A stretch of DNA of 40,580 nucleotides from Ruminococcus sp. (lineage in GTDB: Bacteria > Bacillota > Clostridia > Oscillospirales > Ruminococcaceae). This document shows, piece by piece, positions 1 to 8,192 of the stretch. The position numbers and the translations under genes were made by a program. The notes under the pieces are model-generated. The model was not told where the DNA came from. It saw only the letters and a program-made list of their open reading frames with translations, and did not search any database. The number at the start of each line of letters is the position of its first letter. Positions within the stretch are counted from its first letter, which is position 1. The DNA is taken from assembly GCA_021200215.1 (NCBI GenBank), contig JAJQGV010000104.1, positions 1-40,580 on the forward strand, in the 5' to 3' direction.

Positions 1-105
1 ATGCATTAAATTTCATAAACACATATCACCATACTATATTCATATTCCTTAGATTAGTGACCTACTCCCCCACTGCGATAGTTGTTCCTTGTATGCTTTC
101 ACTTC

Positions 106-462
106 TTAAGAATTTTTATCAGTTTTGTGGAATACTTTTAAATTTCCAATCTTTTTAGCACGTTCTTCAAGGACATCTTCTACTTCGCTCCAAGGCAGAT
201 TCTTTTCACCACATAGCACCATAATATGATACATTAAATCAGCGATTTCATTCTTTAACTCAACGTTATCATTATTTTTAGATGCTATAATCATTTCGGA
301 ACATTCTTCACCGCACTTTTTAAGTATCTTGTTTTCACCTTGTGAAAATAGATAACACGTATAAGAGTTTTTCTTAGCCTCTTCAGAGGAAAGACCGCTA
401 TTCTTATATAGTTCCTTTCTTGACATTACAACATCATATAGATTGTTTAAAGCATTACTCAT
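106..462 (-). CDS. hisE: Phosphoribosyl-ATP pyrophosphatase
   Basis: HisE hydrolyses phosphoribosyl-ATP to phosphoribosyl-AMP and pyrophosphate, the second step of histidine synthesis in the cytoplasm. The 118-residue length fits a stand-alone HisE. The MazG-like all-alpha metal-binding residues are visible as G-E-E-C at 51-54 and E72-x-x-D75 in the segment ending Y78-H79. The ATG is preceded by AAGGAG about 10 nt upstream. It is the last gene of the his operon and is separated from hisI by a 221-bp structured non-coding stretch, so the common hisIE fusion is absent here. No terminator is visible in the 105 bases downstream. Confidence 0.95.
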   Translation of the reverse strand: MSNALNNLYDVVMSRKELYKNSGLSSEEAKKNSYTCYLFSQGENKILKKCGEECSEMIIASKNNDNVELKNEIADLMYHIMVLCGEKNLPWSEVEDVLEERAKKIGNLKVFHKTDKNS

Positions 463-683
463 AATTAAAAATCTCCTTTTGATATATTGATATATTGTTT
501 CAACTCACGCTCGGTATATTATCGGAGTGCGATGTGCGTACATTGATACGCATGAATTGACCTCGTGTCAGTAGGGGATACCGATTTCTCTCCGCCCACC
601 ACTGCCGTTAAGTTTCCTTTTAGCAATTCATCTCGCCACTTACACTGTTGAAGTGGGAAAACTCTTGCTTAAATTAGTTAAAA
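463..683 (-). other. Structured non-coding insert between hisI and hisE
   Basis: This 221-bp stretch has no credible ORF on either strand. Read on the minus strand it starts directly after the hisI stop. It contains several short inverted repeats: CCACTT/AAGTGG with a 9-nt loop near 635-655, and TGCGTA/TACGCA with a 6-nt loop near 535-552. It ends in an AT-rich tandem repeat (gatatatt twice, 481-497) just before the hisE ribosome site. It is richer in G+C than the neighbouring spacers. It resembles the non-coding end of an IS200/IS605-type element, a MITE, or a structured RNA. I cannot decide which from this single copy. Confidence 0.45.
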
Positions 684-1055
684 CTAATCTGTTTTCAACT
701 CAGATTTAACTATAAACTTTCCATCTTCAATAGATAGCCTATTAAAGAAACAAGTATAATTTCCAGTGTGACAAGCTACTCCCGTTTGAATGACGTTCAC
801 TAATAGAGTATCATTGTCACAATCGCCATACATAGATACTACTTTTTGCAAGTGTCCAGATGTAGCTCCTTTATTCCAAAGTTCTTGACGTGACCTGCTC
901 CAAAACCAAGTGTAGCCAGTTTCAAGAGTTTTTTGAAAACTTTCCTTATTCATATATGCCAACATTAGAACTTGCTTAGTATTAACATCTTGAACTATTG
1001 CAGGGATTAACTCGCCTTTTTTGAAAAAATCATCAACGCTTAGATTAGTTATCAT
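684..1055 (-). CDS. hisI: Phosphoribosyl-AMP cyclohydrolase
   Basis: HisI opens the adenine ring of phosphoribosyl-AMP, step three of histidine synthesis. The zinc and magnesium ligands are visible: D78-C79-D80-x-D82, then C95-H96 and C102, spaced as in the family. The 123-residue length matches the stand-alone enzyme. The ATG is preceded by AGAGGTGA at normal spacing. It lies 44 bp downstream of hisF in the operon. Pyrophosphatase activity comes from a separate hisE gene after a non-coding insert. Confidence 0.95.
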   Translation of the reverse strand: MITNLSVDDFFKKGELIPAIVQDVNTKQVLMLAYMNKESFQKTLETGYTWFWSRSRQELWNKGATSGHLQKVVSMYGDCDNDTLLVNVIQTGVACHTGNYTCFFNRLSIEDGKFIVKSELKTD

Positions 1056-1099
1056 TTTTAAATCACCTCTTTTTTAAAGAAAATTTTTCTCATGTAGTT

Positions 1100-1861
1100 T
1101 TATCTAGTGCGGACTGGAATATTTTCTCCTCTTAGATATTCCTTAACTTGCGATACGGTCAACTCTTTAAAGTGGAATAGCGATGCAGACAATCCAGCAG
1201 AAGCCTTAGTCTTGTTAAATACCTCTGAGAAATCTTCAATTTTACCACAACCACCACTAGCTATTACTGGTATGGATACCTCATTACATACAGCATTTAA
1301 CATATCAATATCAAAACCGTTGCGAGTACCGTCGGTATCGATGGAGTTTAGACATATCTCTCCCGCACCGAATTTTTCTATAGTTCTAACCCATTCTATT
1401 AAATCGAGATGCATATCCAAACGACCACCATTGATGTATACAGTGTAACCACCTTTGCCATCACGTTTAGCATCAATTCCTACTACTACACACTGACTTC
1501 CAAAGATATCTGCACCTTGCTTAATTAAATCAGGATTCTTAACTGCACTAGAGTTTATAGAAACCTTATCTGCACCTGCACGTAGAGTATTCCTAAAGTC
1601 ATCAATAGTGGATATACCACCCCCAACGGTTAGCGGAACGAATACCTTTTTAGCAGTTTCACGAACCACATCAAGGAATACTCCTCTACCCTCATAAGAT
1701 GCTGTAATATCATAGAATACTAATTCATCAGCACCTTGACGATTATACTCTTGAGCATATTCAACTGGATTTCCTACATCTTTAATACCCTCAAAGTTTA
1801 CACCCTTGACTACCTTGCCATTTCTAACATCAAGGCATGGAATAATTCTTTTTGCTAACAT
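1100..1861 (-). CDS. hisF: Imidazole glycerol phosphate synthase, cyclase subunit
   Basis: HisF is the (beta/alpha)8 cyclase half of IGP synthase. It works with HisH, which supplies ammonia, and releases IGP and AICAR. The two catalytic aspartates D11 (in C-L-D-V-R) and D130 (in V-G-I-D-A) are present, as are the phosphate-binding glycines at 80-82. Length 253 is standard. The ribosome site AAGGAGG lies about 10 nt before the ATG. Its partners hisH and hisA are upstream but are separated from hisF by the inserted restriction-modification pair. hisF keeps its own strong ribosome site, so translation should not depend on the inserted genes. Confidence 0.97.
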   Translation of the reverse strand: MLAKRIIPCLDVRNGKVVKGVNFEGIKDVGNPVEYAQEYNRQGADELVFYDITASYEGRGVFLDVVRETAKKVFVPLTVGGGISTIDDFRNTLRAGADKVSINSSAVKNPDLIKQGADIFGSQCVVVGIDAKRDGKGGYTVYINGGRLDMHLDLIEWVRTIEKFGAGEICLNSIDTDGTRNGFDIDMLNAVCNEVSIPVIASGGCGKIEDFSEVFNKTKASAGLSASLFHFKELTVSQVKEYLRGENIPVRTR

Positions 1862-1887
1862 AATATAAATACCTCCTTATCTTAATC

Positions 1888-2637
1888 TTACAAACTAAAA
1901 CCATCATAAGAGTTAAATGCTAGTTTGTATAGAGCTAATTGCATATCAATATCTAATGCATTCAATTCTTTTATAACAGTATCTTCTTGAACAAATAATC
2001 TATCACTTTGAGATATTATTTTTTCTATAGTAATAGGCAACTGCATACACATTTGATAAAAGGCATCTTTTTCACCTGTTACTATAGTATAAAACTTATC
2101 CATAGAAACACGTCTAATTCGAGTATCTTCTAAATGTTGCTTATTAACACTGCAACTCCATGGAATATTTTTGGATTTAGGTGCAATAGCCTCAACTAAA
2201 AAACATTGGTCATTAGGACACTTCATTATTTGATTTTGCATCTGAATATAAGTTTTTTGTGACGATGATGAATTCATAGTATTATGTTTGTTTTTCATTT
2301 CCACAAATATTTTAGTACCATTATTTTTAATAAAAATAACGTCCCAACCCTCTTTAGGGACTTCACAATTATTGAAATACTTAAAAATATTTTGATGAAA
2401 ATAGCCTATAGCATTGTTATTAGATTTATCTCTTTGTCTGCTTATTTCATCTTCTATTATTCTACTAAAAGTTTTGTTAAAAATATATTTATCAAAGGTC
2501 ATTTTAATAGGGTCAATGATGTTAGCATTAAATTTTTTCAAGTCTATGGTTTCTAAAGTCTGCTTATATGATTTAATAGTGTTCTTAACATGATTTTCAA
2601 AATCACATTGAGAAATGAATTTTAAATTATAACTCAT
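1888..2637 (-). CDS. Type II restriction endonuclease, Eco47II-like
   Basis: This 249-residue protein has a PD-(D/E)XK-type active site: G97-W98-D99, then 13 residues later E113-M-K115, followed by N-K-H-N-T-M-N and a serine run. This pattern is what I associate with the Eco47II restriction endonuclease family, whose known members cut GGNCC. The specificity here is inference. Its ATG lies inside the end of the methyltransferase gene (11-nt overlap), so the two are translationally coupled with the methyltransferase first, a safe order for establishing protection. It ends 26 bp before hisF. Its higher A+T content and lysine/asparagine-rich composition differ from the his genes, which suggests acquisition by transfer. 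Confidence 0.85.
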   Translation of the reverse strand: MSYNLKFISQCDFENHVKNTIKSYKQTLETIDLKKFNANIIDPIKMTFDKYIFNKTFSRIIEDEISRQRDKSNNNAIGYFHQNIFKYFNNCEVPKEGWDVIFIKNNGTKIFVEMKNKHNTMNSSSSQKTYIQMQNQIMKCPNDQCFLVEAIAPKSKNIPWSCSVNKQHLEDTRIRRVSMDKFYTIVTGEKDAFYQMCMQLPITIEKIISQSDRLFVQEDTVIKELNALDIDMQLALYKLAFNSYDGFSL

Positions 2638-3655
2638 TGGATTTTACCTCTAATAATACTTTTTTTATATTCAATCCTATTTCTTTAGCTAGATTGCAAG
2701 GAACTGCATTACCAATTTGTTTATATTTAGATATCATACTACCACAAAACTTCCAATCATCAGGAAAACTTTGTATTCTAGCAGATTCTCTTACACTAAA
2801 AGGACGGACTTCACTTGGGTGACAACGTTCGGTCTGTTTCATTTGTGGAGTAGTTAGTATAGTCAATGATGGTTCATCATAGCTTAATCTTCTCAATATA
2901 CCTGTTCTACCGCCTTCCATATTCCAACAAGATTTCATATATTGTTTAGCAATATTAGGGTCTATATCTTTCCAATAGCCACCTGGTGGAACTAACGCAA
3001 ATACTTCTTTTTTACGTTTAGAATATTCTGCACATTCACTAGGGGGCACATTATTTAGTACATCTTTTAAGACGGGCTTATAACTATATGGCATAGGATA
3101 TTGATATGTATACTTACTAGCCAAATCATTTCTTATTCCAATGATAATTAAACGTTCTCTTTTTTGAGCAACGCCATAGTTCCAAGCATTCAAAACTTTA
3201 TATTGAATAGAATATCCCTCATCATTAAAGATATTGAAAATAGTTTTAAAAGTTCTGCCTTTATCATGGGAAATTAATCCCTTAACATTTTCAAATAGAA
3301 ACATTTTAGGTTGAAGCTTATGTAGAAAGGTTGCATAATGATAAAACATAGTTCCTCTAATATCTTCTAACCCTAATCTTTTTCCAGCATAACTAAATGA
3401 TTGACATGGTGCTCCTCCAGATAACAAGTCCAATTCATACTTTTTTATATTAAATTCTTTTTCCAAATCTCTACTAGCCACAGTTTGAACGTCCTCGCAT
3501 ATAACATTCCAAGAAGGTCTGTTACACTTTAAAGTATCTGTTGCTGATTTATCTATTTCAATAAGTCCAATATGATTAAATCCTGCTTGTTCAAGACCTA
3601 AAGCCAAACCTCCAGCTCCTGCAAACAATTCTATTGATGTCAACATTATAGACAT
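2627..3655 (-). CDS. DNA (cytosine-5)-methyltransferase
   Basis: This is a type II C5-cytosine methyltransferase with the conserved motifs in order: motif I F-A-G-A-G-G at 11-16 (SAM binding), motif IV G-G-A-P-C-Q with catalytic Cys84, motif VI E122-N-V, motif VIII Q-K-R-E-R at 164-168, a target-recognition region, then motif X G-N-A-V-P at 315-319. Length 342 is typical and it looks intact. AAGGAGG lies 6 nt before the ATG. It is encoded 21 bp after hisA and overlaps the restriction gene by 11 nt. It should protect the host from the linked endonuclease. The target is probably GGNCC, by analogy with Eco47II/Sau96I pairs. Confidence 0.95.
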   Translation of the reverse strand: MSIMLTSIELFAGAGGLALGLEQAGFNHIGLIEIDKSATDTLKCNRPSWNVICEDVQTVASRDLEKEFNIKKYELDLLSGGAPCQSFSYAGKRLGLEDIRGTMFYHYATFLHKLQPKMFLFENVKGLISHDKGRTFKTIFNIFNDEGYSIQYKVLNAWNYGVAQKRERLIIIGIRNDLASKYTYQYPMPYSYKPVLKDVLNNVPPSECAEYSKRKKEVFALVPPGGYWKDIDPNIAKQYMKSCWNMEGGRTGILRRLSYDEPSLTILTTPQMKQTERCHPSEVRPFSVRESARIQSFPDDWKFCGSMISKYKQIGNAVPCNLAKEIGLNIKKVLLEVKSNEL

Positions 3656-3676
3656 TCAATACCTCCTTGCCATTAA

Positions 3677-4393
3677 CTACCTATGAGCATACTTAATAGC
3701 CTCATCAAGGTTTAGAGTACCTTTATAGATAGACTTTCCGCATATAGTACCATATAGATTTAACTTTTTGCATTCTATAATATCTTGCATGGTATGAACT
3801 CCACCACTGGCTATTATGTTGCAATCCACACTATTGGAGAGGTTTTCCAACTGTTCAAGGTTCACCCCAGATAGTGTACCATCTTTAGAGATATCAGTAA
3901 AGATAATGTATTTAACCCCAACTGATACCATCTCTTTAGCCAATGAAATATAGTCCACATTAGAGCCATCTAGCCAACCCTCAACGGCTACCATACCATT
4001 AAGAGCATCTATTCCAATGGCTATCCTGTCACCGTATTCTTTTATAGCATCTTTAACTATCTGTGGATTTTTCAACGCAACAGAACCTAAAATCACCCTA
4101 GATATTCCTTTAGATATGTACATTTCTACGGTATCAAGGTTTCTAATACCCCCACCAACTTCAACCTTAAGATTAGTATTCTTAGCAACATCAATATAGA
4201 TATCCGTATTGATAGGCTTTCCCTCTTTAGCACCATCAAGGTCTACCATGTGTATCCAGTTAGCTCCAGATTTTTCAAAACTTTTAGCTGTTTCCATATA
4301 GTCAGATGCAACTTTTTCCACAGTTGAGAAGTCACCTTTAAATAGACGTACACAGTTACCATCTTTAATATCTATGGCTGGTAAGATAATCAT
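3677..4393 (-). CDS. hisA: ProFAR isomerase (HisA)
   Basis: HisA isomerises ProFAR to PRFAR, the substrate of HisF/HisH. It is a (beta/alpha)8 barrel related to HisF, with catalytic D8 (P-A-I-D) and D129 (I-G-I-D-A) and the glycine-rich phosphate site around 80-82. Length 238 is normal. Its ATG follows the hisH stop after a single base, so the two are translationally coupled. The next gene downstream is the inserted methyltransferase rather than hisF. Confidence 0.97.
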   Translation of the reverse strand: MIILPAIDIKDGNCVRLFKGDFSTVEKVASDYMETAKSFEKSGANWIHMVDLDGAKEGKPINTDIYIDVAKNTNLKVEVGGGIRNLDTVEMYISKGISRVILGSVALKNPQIVKDAIKEYGDRIAIGIDALNGMVAVEGWLDGSNVDYISLAKEMVSVGVKYIIFTDISKDGTLSGVNLEQLENLSNSVDCNIIASGGVHTMQDIIECKKLNLYGTICGKSIYKGTLNLDEAIKYAHR

Positions 4394-4394
4394 A

Positions 4395-5009
4395 TTAAAA
4401 CTCCCCCTTTACTAAGTTTGCAAAGTTTTGGAGCATATTTAAACCAACAGAGCCACTCTTTTCTGGGTGGAACTGTGAACCGAATACATACTTTCCATCA
4501 TACACCAATGCAGGAACTTTTCCACCGTACTCGCAGTATGCAGAGATATCTTTATCGTTGCAAAATGCTTGATATGAATGTACAAAGTATACATACTCAT
4601 CTTTTCCAAGACCTTTTAATAGTGGGCAATCGTTTAATATTTCTAACTTATTCCAACCCATATGTGGAATGATTAAATCAGTAGATGGTATCTTATCCAC
4701 ATAGCCTTTGATTAATCCTAAGCCTTGACACTCTTCAAACTCAAAGGATTTTTCAAAAATCATCTGCATACCTAAACAGATACCTAAAAAGTACTTCTTT
4801 TTAGATTGCTCCTTTATAATATCGGTTAGACCTTTTTCATTCAACATCTTCATAGCAGATGGAAAAGCTCCAACCCCTGGGAGTATTAAGCCATCGGCAT
4901 TAATGATATCTTCTTTACTAGATGTTAGGACACTTTCAACCCCTAGATAGTCTAGGGCATTCTTTACAGAGAATATATTCCCTGCACCATAATCTATGAT
5001 AGCAATCAT
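4395..5009 (-). CDS. hisH: Imidazole glycerol phosphate synthase, glutaminase subunit
   Basis: HisH is the class I glutamine amidotransferase that feeds ammonia to HisF. The nucleophile Cys78 is in G-I-C-L-G-M, and H181 and E183 of the triad are in Q-F-H-P-E-K-S. Length 204 is typical. It lies directly upstream of hisA and 14 bp after the acetyltransferase gene. Confidence 0.97.
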   Translation of the reverse strand: MIAIIDYGAGNIFSVKNALDYLGVESVLTSSKEDIINADGLILPGVGAFPSAMKMLNEKGLTDIIKEQSKKKYFLGICLGMQMIFEKSFEFEECQGLGLIKGYVDKIPSTDLIIPHMGWNKLEILNDCPLLKGLGKDEYVYFVHSYQAFCNDKDISAYCEYGGKVPALVYDGKYVFGSQFHPEKSGSVGLNMLQNFANLVKGEF

Positions 5010-5023
5010 AATATAAACCTCCT

Positions 5024-5491
5024 TTAATTTTTGAGTAATTCCATTTCATTATTTAATGGAATAAATCCATACTTTTGATATAATGGTCTACCCATCTCGG
5101 TAGCCTCTAGTGTGATACAATCCACTCCTCTAGATTTGCAATCTTTAACTAATAAATCCAAAGTATGATAAGCAATCCCATTTCGCCTATATTTTGGAAT
5201 TGTATACATATTCATAATATAAGCTTTTTTACCACTAGGATTGTGATATGTAGGCATCACAGTATAGAAACTAACTCCACCTGCACCAATAAAGATATCA
5301 TTATCGAAAACTAAGTAAGCTATATGAGTGCCATCGCATAGGGATTTTTTATAGTAGTTATAAGTTTCCGTTTCAACGTTAGACATATCCACAGATAAAT
5401 CCAATTTATTAGCAGAACGCAATACTTCAATTCTAGTTTTAGTTAATATTTCTAAATCTTCGATAGTTGCCCTCTTATAGATTAAATTCAT
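5024..5491 (-). CDS. GNAT-family N-acetyltransferase
   Basis: This is a GCN5-related acetyltransferase of about 155 residues. It shows the acetyl-CoA-binding pattern I-P-K-Y-R-R-N-G-I-A (R/Q-x-x-G-x-A type) and a typical C-terminus, Y-Q-K-Y-G-F-I-P. The chosen start is the ATG 8 nt after AAGGAG rather than the GTG three codons upstream. The substrate cannot be read from the sequence. It sits inside the his operon between hisB and hisH and is tightly coupled to a 41-aa ORF upstream. A link to histidine metabolism is only contextual. Confidence 0.85.
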   Translation of the reverse strand: MNLIYKRATIEDLEILTKTRIEVLRSANKLDLSVDMSNVETETYNYYKKSLCDGTHIAYLVFDNDIFIGAGGVSFYTVMPTYHNPSGKKAYIMNMYTIPKYRRNGIAYHTLDLLVKDCKSRGVDCITLEATEMGRPLYQKYGFIPLNNEMELLKN

Positions 5492-5504
5492 ATAATACAC
5501 TCCT

Positions 5505-5630
5505 TTAAACCTTAGATGTATACAACTCAGCCCAAGTGGGAATAAATCCCGACTGAATAGCCACTCTTTGCGACAAAATACAGTTGTAATCTTTAGATAA
5601 TTGAGTATATAAAATATTAGTATAATCCAT
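5505..5630 (-). CDS. Small ORF coupled to hisB, 41 aa
   Basis: This ORF begins with an ATG that shares one base with the hisB stop codon (TAATG arrangement). GGGAG stands 7 nt before the ATG, inside the end of hisB, and the ORF's stop overlaps the start of the AAGGAG site of the acetyltransferase gene. It encodes 41 residues with no membrane segment or recognised motif. The tight packing and ribosome site argue for translation. It may be the N-terminal remnant of a longer protein (the N-terminus faintly recalls some GNAT proteins) or a coupling peptide. Confidence 0.55.
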   Translation of the reverse strand: MDYTNILYTQLSKDYNCILSQRVAIQSGFIPTWAELYTSKV

Positions 5631-6214
5631 TATAACACTCCCTTAGTGGATAGCGTAGAGCCGTCCTTATTTTCAGCGACAGCCATTTTTAGGGCGTGAG
5701 CAACTGCCTTAAATAGAGCCTCACACTTATGATGGTCATTCTTACCGTATATCATATTTAGATGTAGAGTTATTCCAGCATTAAAACAGAATGCACGAAA
5801 GAACTCTTCAGTAAGGCAAGTATCGAACTCACCAATCATTTGATTGGTAAACTCACCCATAAACACTAGGAAAGGTCTATTAGAGATATCCAAAGAACAG
5901 AATGAAAGAGCCTCGTCCATTGGAATATATGCACTTCCATATCTAGCAATACCCGACTTATCTTTTAATGCTTGATTTAATGCTTGTCCTAACACTATGC
6001 CAGTATCTTCCACAGTATGATGTCCGTCAACGTGTAAATCGCCTTTACAATGGATATTCATACTAATTCCACTATGCTTAGATAGTGCAGTTAGCATATG
6101 GTCAAAAAATCCAATGCCTGTAGATATCTCGGAAATACCCTTATTATCGAGAGTTACAGTTACATCTATTTGAGTTTCTTTAGTAACTCTGTTGACAGTT
6201 GCAGTTCTTAACAT
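5630..6214 (-). CDS. hisB: Imidazoleglycerol-phosphate dehydratase
   Basis: HisB dehydrates IGP to imidazole-acetol phosphate using manganese. The signature D-G-H-H-T-V-E-D-T is present, with a second H-H-x-x-E (D-H-H-K-C-E-A) near the C-terminus. The start is the ATG of M-L-R-T-A-T, 8 nt after AAGGAG, which gives 194 residues, the usual monofunctional length. The open frame continues 40 codons upstream, but that part overlaps the preceding radical SAM gene and is not native HisB. The phosphatase for histidinol-P is not in this window. Confidence 0.97.
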   Translation of the reverse strand: MLRTATVNRVTKETQIDVTVTLDNKGISEISTGIGFFDHMLTALSKHSGISMNIHCKGDLHVDGHHTVEDTGIVLGQALNQALKDKSGIARYGSAYIPMDEALSFCSLDISNRPFLVFMGEFTNQMIGEFDTCLTEEFFRAFCFNAGITLHLNMIYGKNDHHKCEALFKAVAHALKMAVAENKDGSTLSTKGVL

Positions 6215-6251
6215 AAAAATCACTCCTTTTAGGTTATCTTCTATTTTGGGT

Positions 6252-7073
6252 CTATCTTTTTTTAACGAGTTCTTCGTGATAAAAATAGTTAATGTACTTA
6301 ATTGAATGTTCTTTGCAATACTGTTCGATTTCAATGGCTAAGGTATGCCAATAATCCTTGTTTCCCTTTTGATATATGCTTTTATACAATTCCATATGTT
6401 GTGGATATACAGTTTGAATATAGTTTAATATTTTTCCTTTGTAATCTCCACGAAGATTTAAATTTTCAAACCAATACTCATTAACAAATGAATGACTACA
6501 TTCTATTATCTGTCTAAAGTCGGTTAATTCAGGGAAAATCGGCGACATGAATAGTACCGTGTAAATACCATTTTCATGTAATAGTTTTAATGTATTTAGT
6601 CTATCATGTATACTACTTGCATTATCCATATCGTTTTTAAAATCTTCATCTAGTGTGTTTATGGATATTGAAACTTTCAAGTTATTAAGACGCTTAAGTA
6701 GGTCAATATCCCTTAATATAAGACTAGATTTTGTGGAAATATTCACAATACAATCAACATCTACTAACTGTTGTAATATGTTTTGTGTAATGCGATACTT
6801 TTCCTCATATTGATTATAGCAATCCGTAACAGAGGATAGAAATACTGTTTTATGCTTTAAGCGATTTTTATTTATAGGTTTTGAACATCGTTTTATATCT
6901 ATAAAAGTTCCCCATTCTTCTTTGTGACCCGTAAAACGCTTCATAAAACAAGCATAACAATACAAACAACCATGTGGACAACCAACATATGGATTTATAA
7001 CATAATCACTTGCAGGTAGGTTTGATTTTGTTAAGTAATCTTTTATATCTATAATTTGTTCTTTTACTTGCAT
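6252..7073 (-). CDS. Radical SAM protein, SPL-like
   Basis: This 273-residue protein has the radical SAM iron-sulfur motif C32-P-H-G-C36-L-Y-C39 followed by Y-A-C-F, as in the spore-photoproduct-lyase-like (SPL/Rv2578c) group, often annotated as SPL-family radical SAM proteins. The barrel features S-S-V-T-D-C-Y and S-T-K-S are also typical of that group. It should bind a 4Fe-4S cluster and cleave S-adenosylmethionine, but the substrate is unknown. Its position between hisC and hisB with short spacers places it in the his operon. No histidine enzyme needs such chemistry, so it may be a passenger or a repair/modification gene. Confidence 0.85.
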   Translation of the reverse strand: MQVKEQIIDIKDYLTKSNLPASDYVINPYVGCPHGCLYCYACFMKRFTGHKEEWGTFIDIKRCSKPINKNRLKHKTVFLSSVTDCYNQYEEKYRITQNILQQLVDVDCIVNISTKSSLILRDIDLLKRLNNLKVSISINTLDEDFKNDMDNASSIHDRLNTLKLLHENGIYTVLFMSPIFPELTDFRQIIECSHSFVNEYWFENLNLRGDYKGKILNYIQTVYPQHMELYKSIYQKGNKDYWHTLAIEIEQYCKEHSIKYINYFYHEELVKKR

Positions 7074-7090
7074 ATATATTTTCCTTTAGG

Positions 7091-8155
7091 TTATAGTTCA
7101 GAGATAATTTCATCAAGAGCGTTTAAAACCTCTTGATTTTCAAACTTAGTACCAGTATTAATTCTAATGTATCCGTTAAAGCGTCTAATAGCTATGGAGT
7201 GTTCAAACATCTTGTTGAAGATAGTTTCATCGTAAGAGGTTTTAATGAAAACAAAGTTAGTAACCGATTTATATACCTTTTCCAAAACGTTTGGATATTT
7301 TTCTTGTAGCTTTAAGATATCTAAATAGAACCCTTGAAGATTTTCTATAATTTGGTTAGTATGGATATCCACATAGAACCTATCAGATAACACTGTCGTT
7401 ACTATCGCTTGAGATACGCTATCGGTATTATATGGCGATTTAACACTCTTTAAAGCGTTAGTAATCTTTTCACTAGCAATGGCGAAACCCATTCTAATAG
7501 ATGCTAATCCTAGAGCTTTAGAGCAAGTTTTTAAAATTATGCAATTATCATAGTCTTTAATTTCTCCCAGCATGGATTGATTTTTCCAAAAATCCATATA
7601 AGCCTCATCTAAGATTATAAGGCAGTTAGGCAAAGATTTCAAAAGCTTTCTAACATCTTCCTTGACTAAGCCTAACGATGTCGGATTACATGGGTTAGAG
7701 AATATTAAACCTCTAGCATCTTTTTCAATGCAGAACTCTATTAACTTATCCACATTGATAGTTAAATCTTGTTCTTTTTGAAATATTTCAACGTTGGTTT
7801 CATATAGACTACTATAAAAAGCGTACATGGAGAAATCATTAGATAGTGTAACTATGGTATCACCAGTTTCTAAGAAACAACTTTCAATTATAGATATCAA
7901 CTCATCTGAACCGTTACCTGCGGTAATTAAATTTTCATCTAGGTCATATAGATTTGCAAAAGCCTTTATAGGTTCTTTTGCAGACCAATCTGGATAGCGA
8001 TTAAATGCTACCTTACTAACCGCTTTAGATACTTCTTCTAACATAGTTTCATCAAGATTAAAACAACTTTCATTAGCATCTAAGCGTATTTTATAGTTTC
8101 CCTCTATAGCCTTGTAAGGCTTTAGATTTGAGATTTTTTTATTTAATTCATACAT
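7091..8155 (-). CDS. hisC: Histidinol-phosphate aminotransferase
   Basis: HisC is a class II PLP aminotransferase that converts imidazole-acetol phosphate to histidinol phosphate. The N-P-C-N-P-T loop, L-D-E-A-Y, and the PLP lysine in C-S-K-A-L-G (Lys213) are present. I chose the ATG at 8155 because it gives the usual length of about 354 residues. An in-frame TTG at 8203 that overlaps the hisD end by 11 nt would add 16 residues and cannot be excluded, since AAAGG lies about 13 nt before the ATG, a rather long spacing. Confidence 0.94.
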   Translation of the reverse strand: MYELNKKISNLKPYKAIEGNYKIRLDANESCFNLDETMLEEVSKAVSKVAFNRYPDWSAKEPIKAFANLYDLDENLITAGNGSDELISIIESCFLETGDTIVTLSNDFSMYAFYSSLYETNVEIFQKEQDLTINVDKLIEFCIEKDARGLIFSNPCNPTSLGLVKEDVRKLLKSLPNCLIILDEAYMDFWKNQSMLGEIKDYDNCIILKTCSKALGLASIRMGFAIASEKITNALKSVKSPYNTDSVSQAIVTTVLSDRFYVDIHTNQIIENLQGFYLDILKLQEKYPNVLEKVYKSVTNFVFIKTSYDETIFNKMFEHSIAIRRFNGYIRINTGTKFENQEVLNALDEIISEL

Positions 8156-8192
8156 CTTTGATAACAACCTTTCTTTCTGACCATCTGTTATA

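Noticed and set aside
49-102. A 17-codon frame starting with GTG just after hisE
   Set aside because: No ribosome site is visible and the length is within chance. The nearby GTGGGGGAGTAGG resembles IS605 ends but has no matching arm.
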